Origin: an uncultured Mucilaginibacter sp.
Lineage (GTDB): Bacteria > Bacteroidota > Bacteroidia > Sphingobacteriales > Sphingobacteriaceae
DNA length: 5,767 nucleotides
Direction: 5' to 3'
Assembly (NCBI GenBank): GCA_903885865.1
Contig: CAISKH010000453.1
Span: forward strand, 1-5,767
Of this stretch, positions 1 through 4,486 are shown in pieces. Made by a program: the position numbers and the translations under genes. The notes below the pieces were generated by a model, which was given only the letters and a program-made list of their open reading frames with translations, was not told the DNA's origin and made no database searches. The first letter of the stretch is position 1, and each line of letters begins with the position of its first letter.

Positions 1-2
1 CC

Positions 3-125
3 CGTAACCGTCTTATACACGATTATTTTGGTGTAGATTATGATATTGCATGGGATATTATTATTACCAAACTGCCAGCCTTAAATGATGGCATTGCAGA
101 AATTGTTGACGAATACCCGCAATAG
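3..125 (+). CDS. hepT: HepT-like (DUF86) HEPN ribonuclease toxin, C-terminal fragment
   Basis: This is the end of a gene that starts before the window; 40 codons are visible, closing with TAG at 123-125. The fragment opens with RNRLIHDYFGVDYDIAWDII, which carries the RX4HXY signature (R1, H6, Y8 of the visible part) of HepT toxins. The conserved hydrophobic tail with LPALNDGI follows, as usual at the C-terminus of this family. In known MntA-HepT systems, HepT is a HEPN-fold RNase that acts on cellular RNA, and the nucleotidyltransferase antitoxin MntA neutralises it by adding AMP to the tyrosine of the motif. That tyrosine is present, so the visible part looks intact. The antitoxin gene would be expected just upstream, outside the window. 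The family call rests on motif recognition and is fairly secure; whether a partner exists cannot be seen. Confidence 0.82.
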   Translation, partial: RNRLIHDYFGVDYDIAWDIIITKLPALNDGIAEIVDEYPQ

Positions 126-202
126 TTAGTCGTGAAAACTTTGGTTAGTGCGCGATTATAATTACGAACGTTAGAAATATTTGAACCTTTTTACTTCAGA
201 GA

Positions 203-259
203 GCCGTCGGCCCGGCAAATTTGATAACGCCGGGTTTTAACCCGGCGGGCACAGGCAAC
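203..259. repeat. 57-bp dispersed palindromic repeat, copy 1
   Basis: The element is matched by 1037-1093 with 53 of 57 positions identical by hand alignment. Its core at 229-248 is the palindrome CGCCGGGTT-TT-AACCCGGCG, with 9-bp arms. It is preceded by GCCGTCGGCCCGGC and followed by a conserved GGGCACAGGCAAC tail. The size and the palindromic core resemble REP/BIME-like intergenic elements. No gene is encoded. The function is unknown. Confidence 0.8.
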
Positions 260-293
260 TCTCGCTTGCGGTCAGGTAATAGGTTACAACTGT

Positions 294-320
294 TTCCCAC
301 AAGCGGGACGCTTGCGGGAG
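294..320. repeat. G/C-rich hairpin
   Basis: CAAGCG at 300-305 pairs with CGCTTG at 309-314 around a GGA loop. After one A/C mismatch the stem continues with CCC (296-298) against GGG (316-318) and T295 against A319. There is no T-run after it, so it is not a clear intrinsic terminator. It lies about 170 bases past the hepT stop and looks like another intergenic palindrome of the host. Confidence 0.55.
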
Positions 321-411
321 CATAGCAAATGGTAGGGCTTTTATGCTAAATTACAAAATGCGATATTTGTTGGTGATAACAACATCAAGGGGCAGGATTA
401 GATCAAGGATA

Positions 412-466
412 CCGTTAAACGCCAACTTTAAATAAATTTATGTTACGTAAATTTATTGTTTAATGG
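412..466. repeat. Extended A/T-rich palindrome before the four-helix membrane protein gene
   Basis: AATAAATTTA (431-440) and TAAATTTATT (448-457) are perfect 10-bp inverted arms around TGTTACG. Immediately outside, CCGTTAAAC (412-420) pairs with GTTTAATGG (458-466) with a single G-U wobble, leaving 421-430 as a one-sided bulge. The total is 19 paired positions. It ends 57 bases before the next start codon, so it could be an operator, a cruciform or a structured leader. The sequence alone does not decide between these. Confidence 0.6.
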
Positions 467-523
467 CACATTAGCAGGCAATAATTTAATACATCACACC
501 AATTTCAAAAACAATATAAATAA

Positions 524-979
524 ATGTCTAAGGCAATTCGGACCTCCAGTACGATTCTTAAAATTGATGGGATTATTATCGGAATTGTTGCCATAATACA
601 TATGGTAGTAATTCCCGAATTGACCAGGTTTTTTAAAAATGGGCTTTCTTTGACTGATTTTAACCTGGTTTGGCCGGTCTTCCTTTTAAATCATGCTGTT
701 GTAGGCATATTAATGATGCAGTTATCCGTAAGTACTTTCTATGCCGCAGCTGGTTTGAAAAAGCGGGCGAAATGGGCCTATTACTTATCCTTATTGAATG
801 CGCTAACGATGTTGTCCATTTCTTTTGTCATCATTGATGTAGTTGATAGGAAATATTTTGGCGCATTACCATTTATGATTGCAATATGCTTAGTTATGTT
901 GGTGGGTATGTCAATGTTATGGCCAATAGTGGCTTTACGGAAAGAGCAATTTGACGATCCTGATAAATCTAAACTATAA
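524..979 (+). CDS. Four-helix integral membrane protein of unknown function (151 aa)
   Basis: The protein has four hydrophobic segments, at about residues 13-31, 50-76, 84-107 and 112-137, separated by short loops. Basic residues before helix 1 (R6, K13), between helices 2 and 3 (KKRAKW, 79-84) and after helix 4 (RK, 139-140) suggest that both termini face the cytoplasm. The tail is short and acidic (FDDPDKSKL). I see no catalytic or metal-binding motif and do not recognise the family; in size and layout it resembles small DoxX-like or DUF-type membrane proteins, but this is only a shape comparison. The start at 524 follows an A/T-rich leader with no Shine-Dalgarno, as is normal in Bacteroidota. 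It appears monocistronic, with repeat-rich spacers on both sides. A possible promoter lies around 456-489 but its box spacing is poor. Confidence 0.8.
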   Translation: MSKAIRTSSTILKIDGIIIGIVAIIHMVVIPELTRFFKNGLSLTDFNLVWPVFLLNHAVVGILMMQLSVSTFYAAAGLKKRAKWAYYLSLLNALTMLSISFVIIDVVDRKYFGALPFMIAICLVMLVGMSMLWPIVALRKEQFDDPDKSKL

Positions 980-1005
980 ATATTACCCAAAGCTGGCGGG
1001 GAGAC

Positions 1006-1021
1006 TCCTTCGTCCGAAGGA
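1006..1021 (+). terminator. Possible terminator hairpin after the 151-aa membrane protein gene
   Basis: TCCTTCG (1006-1012) and CGAAGGA (1015-1021) form a 7-bp stem with the closing C-G pairs at a very tight TC centre. It lies 27 bases past the stop codon of the 524-979 gene. There is no T-run downstream, so it could equally be another palindromic intergenic element. Confidence 0.3.
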
Positions 1022-1036
1022 CTCCTATGGGGGAGG

Positions 1037-1093
1037 GCCATCGGCCCGGCAAATTTGATAACGCCGGGTTAAAACCCGGCGGGCATAGGCAAC
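1037..1093. repeat. 57-bp dispersed palindromic repeat, copy 2
   Basis: This is the partner of 203-259, in the same orientation and 834 bases downstream. Differences are G to A near the left end, TT to AA at the palindrome centre and C to T in the right tail. The core at 1063-1082 is CGCCGGGTT-AA-AACCCGGCG, which is exactly the reverse complement of the core in copy 1. The arms are thus unchanged while the centre is inverted. Confidence 0.8.
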
Positions 1094-1175
1094 ACCCAAT
1101 AGCAAGTGCCATCGGCACGGGCCATATTTATATTGGCCGAACCTATGGTTCTTTTTTTGTCTGCTTTTCTTAACT

Positions 1176-1195
1176 CAACGGATTAAAATCCGTTG
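1176..1195. repeat. Perfect inverted repeat with TTAAAA centre
   Basis: CAACGGATT (1176-1184) and AATCCGTTG (1187-1195) are perfect 9-bp arms around AA. The format of 9-bp arms with a TTAAAA centre is the same as in the core of the 57-bp repeat at 1063-1082, but the arm sequence is different. A smaller hairpin, GAGGC-TAC-GCCTC, follows at 1210-1222. It is probably a host intergenic palindrome. Confidence 0.65.
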
Positions 1196-1293
1196 TTACA
1201 AAATAGGGCGAGGCTACGCCTCTGGTTTTATTTATGGATTAAAATTATATTCAATATGATGTATAAAGTAAATACTATTAATTTAGTAAAATC

Positions 1294-1953
1294 ATGAAAA
1301 CCAAATCTATTACTACAAATGATCACATGGCAAATTTGAAATCATTTGTTTTTATATTGCTTTTCCTAATAAGCTTTAACAGCAAGGCACAATCTCGAAA
1401 ATTGAGCTTAGCAAGTGAAAGTAAACCGAAATGGGAAAAACAACAGGAAAATAACCGCGATAAATTTTATTTACGAAAACAAGACTTACATTATAATTAT
1501 GAATTGTGCGGCTATTTTAGCCATCTTTTAAATGCAGCTACTAACACATCCGCTTTAAATAAGAGACCATTCTTTTATCCGGATATAGAAATAAGGAATT
1601 GCCATTTTTCTCAATCATTGCAAACTGTCACACATAATTATGATAACTGTCCATCCCTCAACCTGAAGATGGGTACTAATAGTCTCAATATACTTGAAAA
1701 TTCTTTTGATGATCCGCTCCAATTAGCAGGGATATCTGGAACTATTAATATCATGGGTAATTACAGCCCCTACCTTATGATCGTCAGGTCATACGGAGGT
1801 GACTTGAACATTCAGGGCAACAACTTAACCGCTGTCGCAGAAGTCGAACAATGCCAAAAAAGACATTTTCAGCTTTTCAATACTTCTTTCAAAAGCGAAA
1901 CTGCGCAAATTGTTATTAGAGATTCAAAATTCAGTCAACTTGATATTGGTTAA
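1294..1953 (+). CDS. N-terminal part: signal peptide plus beta-solenoid-like region (219 aa)
   Basis: The first 34 residues end in a typical Sec signal, with a hydrophobic core FVFILLFLISF and a likely cut after NSKAQ. A second Met at residue 12 (1327) gives the compact signal peptide MANLKSFVFILLFL and may be the true start; neither start has a Shine-Dalgarno. From about residue 90 the chain shows repeated short strands (IEIRNCHF, LNLKMGTNSLNILENSF, GTINIMGNY, LNIQGNNL, QIVIRDSKFSQLDIG) of the kind found in right-handed beta-helices. The frame stops at TAA 1951-1953 in the middle of this pattern, without a capping or anchor segment, which argues that the protein is truncated. If made, it would be an exported fragment with no membrane anchor. 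Confidence 0.55.
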   Translation: MKTKSITTNDHMANLKSFVFILLFLISFNSKAQSRKLSLASESKPKWEKQQENNRDKFYLRKQDLHYNYELCGYFSHLLNAATNTSALNKRPFFYPDIEIRNCHFSQSLQTVTHNYDNCPSLNLKMGTNSLNILENSFDDPLQLAGISGTINIMGNYSPYLMIVRSYGGDLNIQGNNLTAVAEVEQCQKRHFQLFNTSFKSETAQIVIRDSKFSQLDIG

Positions 1954-2007
1954 ATCAACGCAAAACACAGTACTGTTAAACTATATAGTGATACTATTGA
2001 TTACTTT

Positions 2008-2805
2008 ATGCTCAATCAAGATATGTTTCCAGACAAAACCAATTTGGGCAAAATCGAAGAACTAACTTTTGTTAACTGTCATTTAAATGGTCCCTTTATA
2101 ACAGCATTTGAAAAAGGTAAATCAGTTAAAATTATCCGCTTCAATTCTTGCACATTTTCTAAAGATTGTAAACTTTTTGACCTAAGTGCGGATACGGTTG
2201 AATTTGACAATTGTCTAAATATTGAAAAACAATTGTATATGAGTGGTGACAGTTCACTTAGACAAATTACTTTAAAGCTCTACAATACGGAAGTAACCAA
2301 CATAAATTTTAATTATTACGGTGAGTTTAAGCTGTTCGAGGGGGCTGGCCCGGAAAACGTTAAAAGTAATTATGAAAATCTGCTAGTAAAATTTGAACAA
2401 GAGCATAAAAAAACAAGCTTCCGGAATGTCGATATTGCTTATTCTCGATACAAATATGGTAAGGTTATCAGTTTCTTCAATTGGATATGGTGGGACTTTG
2501 GTTATAACCGATGGCAGATTATTTGGTGGACAATCGCTTTTTTACTTTTTTTTACCGTATTCAATTATTTTGGCTGGAAAATGGTATACAAAACTTACCC
2601 TTTTGAAAATGAAGATGATCACCGAAGTGCAAGGGTGCCATTTAATGTTTTAGTGTACACAGCTTTAGTGTTCTTTTCCCTAAGAATAAATTTCGAACGT
2701 CTGTCGTTTAAAAGCGCATCTTGGTTAGCTTATATTTTGTTGCAGTACGTGATTGGGCTCATTTGCTTATTTTTTATAGCAAATGCGATATTAAAAATAA
2801 ACTAA
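2008..2805 (+). CDS. C-terminal part: solenoid end plus three-helix membrane domain (265 aa)
   Basis: Residues 1-110 continue the solenoid strands (IEELTFVNCHL, VKIIRFNSCTF, DTVEFDNCL). Residues 115-165 form a charged helical linker (NYENLLVKFEQEHKK ... DIAYSRYKY), followed by the aromatic motif FNWIWWDFGYNRW. Three membrane segments follow, at about 169-190, 211-227 and 238-262. From memory, Bacteroidota pentapeptide-like proteins often end in this linker plus membrane domain. The segment between the last two helices is placed like the pore loop of two-helix ion channels, but it has no TxGYG filter, so channel activity is not supported. The Met at 2008 lies inside a continuous frame and has no leader of its own; it is probably not a natural start but the next ATG after the stop. 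Confidence 0.55.
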   Translation: MLNQDMFPDKTNLGKIEELTFVNCHLNGPFITAFEKGKSVKIIRFNSCTFSKDCKLFDLSADTVEFDNCLNIEKQLYMSGDSSLRQITLKLYNTEVTNINFNYYGEFKLFEGAGPENVKSNYENLLVKFEQEHKKTSFRNVDIAYSRYKYGKVISFFNWIWWDFGYNRWQIIWWTIAFLLFFTVFNYFGWKMVYKTYPFENEDDHRSARVPFNVLVYTALVFFSLRINFERLSFKSASWLAYILLQYVIGLICLFFIANAILKIN

Positions 2806-2825
2806 ACTTTGTTAAAATATAGTGT

Positions 2826-2859
2826 CAGTGCAGGGTCTATCAGCAAGGACCCTGCACTG
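2826..2859. repeat. Perfect 12-bp hairpin, first of a tandem pair
   Basis: CAGTGCAGGGTC (2826-2837) pairs perfectly with GACCCTGCACTG (2848-2859) around a 10-base loop. It begins 20 bases after the stop of the solenoid gene, so it may act as its terminator, although no T-run follows. It shares the core GCAGGGTC/GACCCTGC with the hairpin at 2875-2904. Confidence 0.75.
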
Positions 2860-2874
2860 TATGAATACTCTCAT

Positions 2875-2904
2875 CCGCAGGGTCTTCTGTAAGGGACCCT
2901 GCGG
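2875..2904. repeat. Perfect 10-bp hairpin, second of the tandem pair
   Basis: CCGCAGGGTC (2875-2884) pairs perfectly with GACCCTGCGG (2895-2904) around a 10-base loop. The inner 8 bp of both arms equal those of 2826-2859, while the outer pairs differ and still match, and the loops differ in sequence but not in length. This points to conserved structure. The pair lies upstream of the promoter-like box for the gene at 2994. Confidence 0.75.
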
Positions 2905-2939
2905 GGACGGAAGTTTTATTACTATGCTGAAATTATTCG

Positions 2940-2951
2940 TACCTTGCATAA
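2940..2951 (+). promoter_or_regulatory. Possible promoter -7 box for the two-gene module
   Basis: TACCTTGCATAA resembles the Bacteroidota -7 element TAnnTTTG with one T missing, and it lies 42 bases before the start codon at 2994. A weak T-rich stretch (2914-2920) sits at about the place of a -33 element. The identical 12-mer occurs on the minus strand upstream of the ATPase gene (5614-5625), which gives modest support. Confidence 0.35.
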
Positions 2952-2993
2952 CGAATTCATAATCAGATTTTTCAACCAAACCTTTTTATTTCG

Positions 2994-3395
2994 ATGGAGA
3001 TAAAAGTTAGCATACCTGACGAAAAGCTTCAAAATCTTAGCCCAAGCGCCAATACCGAAATATTGAAGGTCGCCGAGCATTATGTTGAAGAGGTTTTGGA
3101 TGAGGCAAGCAGAATTGAAGAAAGCAGAAGAACTTCAACATCCAATCCTGAAATTACAGCATCTATTATAAGTGATGCGGTAAATTATGCTAAGACGCAT
3201 GGTATAAGGGCTCGAAAATCTACTACAAACAAAATCTTGCAGTTTCTTGCATTTTTTTCTACTGCTTGTACAGGATGGTTATTTAATTTCGATAAATTTA
3301 ATCAGCCCCTATATTTTATTTTGTTTTTTTTAATGTCATTGTGTGCAGTACTCACCAATTTTCACCTAATATTTAATGACAATGCAAATGGTTGA
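2994..3395 (+). CDS. Small histone-fold-like protein with two membrane helices (133 aa), module protein A
   Basis: I do not recognise a named family. Residues 15-63 read like the alpha2-L2-alpha3 part of a histone fold: a long amphipathic helix from LSPSAN to IEESRR, a short loop, then ITASIISDAV. The hydrophobic and Ala spacing matches archaeal HMf-type histones by hand alignment, but the first histone helix is short or absent. A basic stretch (71-80, with R72, R74, K75, K80) precedes two membrane helices at about 81-98 and 105-127, so both ends should face the cytoplasm. The chain ends in a short NDNANG tail with no enzymatic domain. The gene overlaps the next by up to 20 bases, which implies co-transcription and translational coupling. 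Because the neighbour has the same N-terminal layout plus a HEPN domain, protein A is plausibly its partner or regulator; that is an inference. Confidence 0.8.
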   Translation: MEIKVSIPDEKLQNLSPSANTEILKVAEHYVEEVLDEASRIEESRRTSTSNPEITASIISDAVNYAKTHGIRARKSTTNKILQFLAFFSTACTGWLFNFDKFNQPLYFILFFLMSLCAVLTNFHLIFNDNANG

Positions 3396-4368
3396 TGAAA
3401 CAAAATATTCAAAACTAACGCAGTCCGCGAGAGAGGCACTTGGCGATATCGTCGAGGAATATAAAGAAACGATATTGGAAAGAGCATATGACATTGCTGA
3501 AGAAAGAGAAACAGCAACTCGCGAGATATCATTGAGGGACATTCTCGAAGCAAAAGTTCCTCGCACAAATTCTAAAAATGTTATAGATGTCGAAATGCGA
3601 AGAAAGAAATTTTCTATACTTATCGTAATTACCGGCGCTTTTTACGCACTGGTTGGCGTCGTGATATACCTAATTCAGAACAAGACATTTCAATACGGAG
3701 AAAATTTAGGCCTGATAGTAGCAGTATTTGGAATTTTCATGTTATTCTGTGGATTTTTTGCGAATCAATTTTCACTCGCACTATTCAATAAAATAGCAAA
3801 TCTCAAAAACTTGAAAAGCACCGATGACTACGAAATAGTAAAAAGGTGGCAGATTATAGAAGACCTCGCAAAAAAAAATATGTCAAAAACAGATAAGGAT
3901 GAATATAAATCCCAATCAGTTAGTTTTTTGATTCGATATTTAAGTCACAAAGTTGCAAAAAATGAGACTGAATTCTTAAAAATCAGAAAATTACTGACAG
4001 TGCGCAACGAAATTGTTCACGCAGGATTTACAATGGATTCTGTTTCGAGAAATGAACTTCTTGATTTTTCGGATGAACTAATTTACCGTCTTGAATCTGC
4101 TCAATCTGAAAAAAAGAATCTTAATCAGGAATTAAAAGTGATTAAAGCTACATACGGCACACTGAACAAGTCATTGGACGCCACAGCAATTCTAAATCAA
4201 CTAATTAATAACAATCGCTTGGAATTTGTGGTAAATAACGACCTTGTTGGAGATCCAGATTTCGGTACTGTTAAACAGTTAAATATAATCTATAAAATTG
4301 GCGACTTAGAAAAAACCGAGATTCATTCAGAAGGCGATAAGGTAACCATTCCCCCTGCTGACGCGTGA
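3376..4368 (+). CDS. Membrane protein with histone-fold-like N-terminus and HEPN-like RNase domain (330 aa), module protein B
   Basis: Domains in order are: residues 12-61, a histone-fold-like helix pair (LTQSAREALGDIVEEY ... ISLRDILEA); 75-78, a basic RRKK; membrane helices at about 79-100 and 110-137; 150-242, an all-helical domain; 236-265, a probable coiled coil rich in E, K and Q; and about 281-325, a beta-rich tail. The helical domain contains RNEIVH (R210, N211, H215), an Rx4H motif with a polar residue after the Arg. This is the hallmark of HEPN ribonucleases, and it is followed by a final helix (RNELLDFSDELIYRLE). The positive-inside rule places both the N-terminal and HEPN regions in the cytoplasm. 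Possible starts are ATG 3376, 3382 and 3388, all overlapping gene A (stop at 3393-3395). HEPN proteins are common RNase effectors in toxin-antitoxin and abortive-infection systems; a role here is inferred. An A9 run at 3870-3878 lies upstream of the catalytic motif. Confidence 0.85.
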   Translation: MTMQMVDETKYSKLTQSAREALGDIVEEYKETILERAYDIAEERETATREISLRDILEAKVPRTNSKNVIDVEMRRKKFSILIVITGAFYALVGVVIYLIQNKTFQYGENLGLIVAVFGIFMLFCGFFANQFSLALFNKIANLKNLKSTDDYEIVKRWQIIEDLAKKNMSKTDKDEYKSQSVSFLIRYLSHKVAKNETEFLKIRKLLTVRNEIVHAGFTMDSVSRNELLDFSDELIYRLESAQSEKKNLNQELKVIKATYGTLNKSLDATAILNQLINNNRLEFVVNNDLVGDPDFGTVKQLNIIYKIGDLEKTEIHSEGDKVTIPPADA

Positions 4369-4382
4369 CGAATAATAATAAA

Positions 4383-4406
4383 GTGGGGGGAAGTACCCCG
4401 TCCCAC
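4383..4406 (-). terminator. Possible terminator of the minus-strand ATPase gene
   Basis: GTGGG (4383-4387) pairs with CCCAC (4402-4406), and GGG (4388-4390) with CCC (4396-4398), around an AAGTA loop with a three-base bulge. Read on the minus strand, the stem is followed by a T-rich CTTTATTATTATTC stretch (4369-4382). It lies about 80 bases past the ATPase stop, between two converging genes. The bulge and the distance make this a moderate call only. Confidence 0.35.
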
Positions 4407-4448
4407 CGCCACCCAAACACTTTAAAACACCCGCCACGTTAGGCACGT

Positions 4449-4469
4449 AGGGTCCTCTTCGAGGGACCT
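4449..4469. repeat. AGGGTCC/GGGACCT hairpin between converging genes
   Basis: AGGGTCCTC (4449-4457) and GAGGGACCT (4461-4469) form a nine-position stem with one G/A mismatch and one T-G wobble around a TTC loop. The arms resemble the AGGGTC/GACCCT cores of the hairpins at 2826-2904, so related palindromes flank the 2994-4368 module on both sides. Confidence 0.5.
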
Positions 4470-4486
4470 CTGCGATGACAGGTATG

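Larger units (their letters stand above)
126..523. other. Non-coding spacer with repeats and palindromes
   Basis: These 398 bases separate the hepT fragment from the 151-residue membrane protein gene. I see no supported gene: the open frames are short and lack family features. The spacer holds one copy of a 57-bp dispersed repeat (203-259), a G/C-rich hairpin (294-320) and an A/T-rich extended palindrome (412-466) just before the next gene. The stretches 126-202 and 321-411 show no structure that I can name. No tRNA-like cloverleaf or CRISPR-type array is visible. Confidence 0.7.
980..1293. other. Repeat-rich non-coding spacer
   Basis: These 314 bases contain a series of palindromes and no credible gene. 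In order they are TCCTTCG/CGAAGGA (1006-1021), the second copy of the 57-bp repeat (1037-1093), GTGCC-ATC-GGCAC (1106-1118), CAACGGATT-AA-AATCCGTTG (1176-1195) and GAGGC-TAC-GCCTC (1210-1222). The minus-strand open frame across 781-1041 is an antisense shadow of the membrane protein gene. The final 70 bases before 1294 are A/T-rich and presumably hold the promoter of the next gene, but no convincing box was found. Confidence 0.7.
1294..2805 (+). pseudogene. Beta-solenoid-like membrane-anchored protein gene, interrupted by one in-frame stop
   Basis: The open frames 1294-1953 and 2008-2805 are in the same phase (714 bases between their starts, divisible by 3). Only TAA at 1951-1953 separates them; the 18 codons from 1954 to 2007 contain no stop and translate to a segment of the same character (INAKHSTVKLYSDTIDYF). 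Removing the stop gives a protein of about 503 residues: an N-terminal signal peptide, a long region of short alternating hydrophobic strands with N, F and C residues as in right-handed beta-solenoids or pentapeptide-like repeats, and a C-terminal membrane domain of about three helices. The solenoid rhythm continues across the stop, so this looks like one ancestral gene with a recent nonsense mutation. Alternatives are translational readthrough, reinitiation to give two proteins, or a sequencing error. The function is unknown; a surface or envelope role is an inference from the signal peptide. Confidence 0.72.

Noticed and set aside
200..1230. Composite transposon bounded by the two 57-bp repeats
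   Set aside because: The copies are direct, too short for IS ends, and the DNA between them encodes only a membrane protein and no transposase. Dispersed intergenic repeats are the simpler reading.
1954..2007. Programmed readthrough of TAA as a certain mechanism
   Set aside because: No stem-loop or known readthrough context is evident just after the stop. A recent nonsense mutation is the simpler explanation, though readthrough is kept as an alternative.
2393..2653. 86-codon open frame in another phase inside the solenoid gene
   Set aside because: It lies wholly within the in-phase membrane-domain coding region, has no leader and no recognisable motif.
2640..2800. Ion_trans_2-type potassium channel domain
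   Set aside because: The helix-loop-helix spacing is suggestive, but the TxGYG selectivity filter is absent, so a channel call is not supported.
2826..2904. CRISPR-like repeat pair
   Set aside because: There are only two units, each itself a hairpin, with no spacers of regular length and no cas genes nearby.
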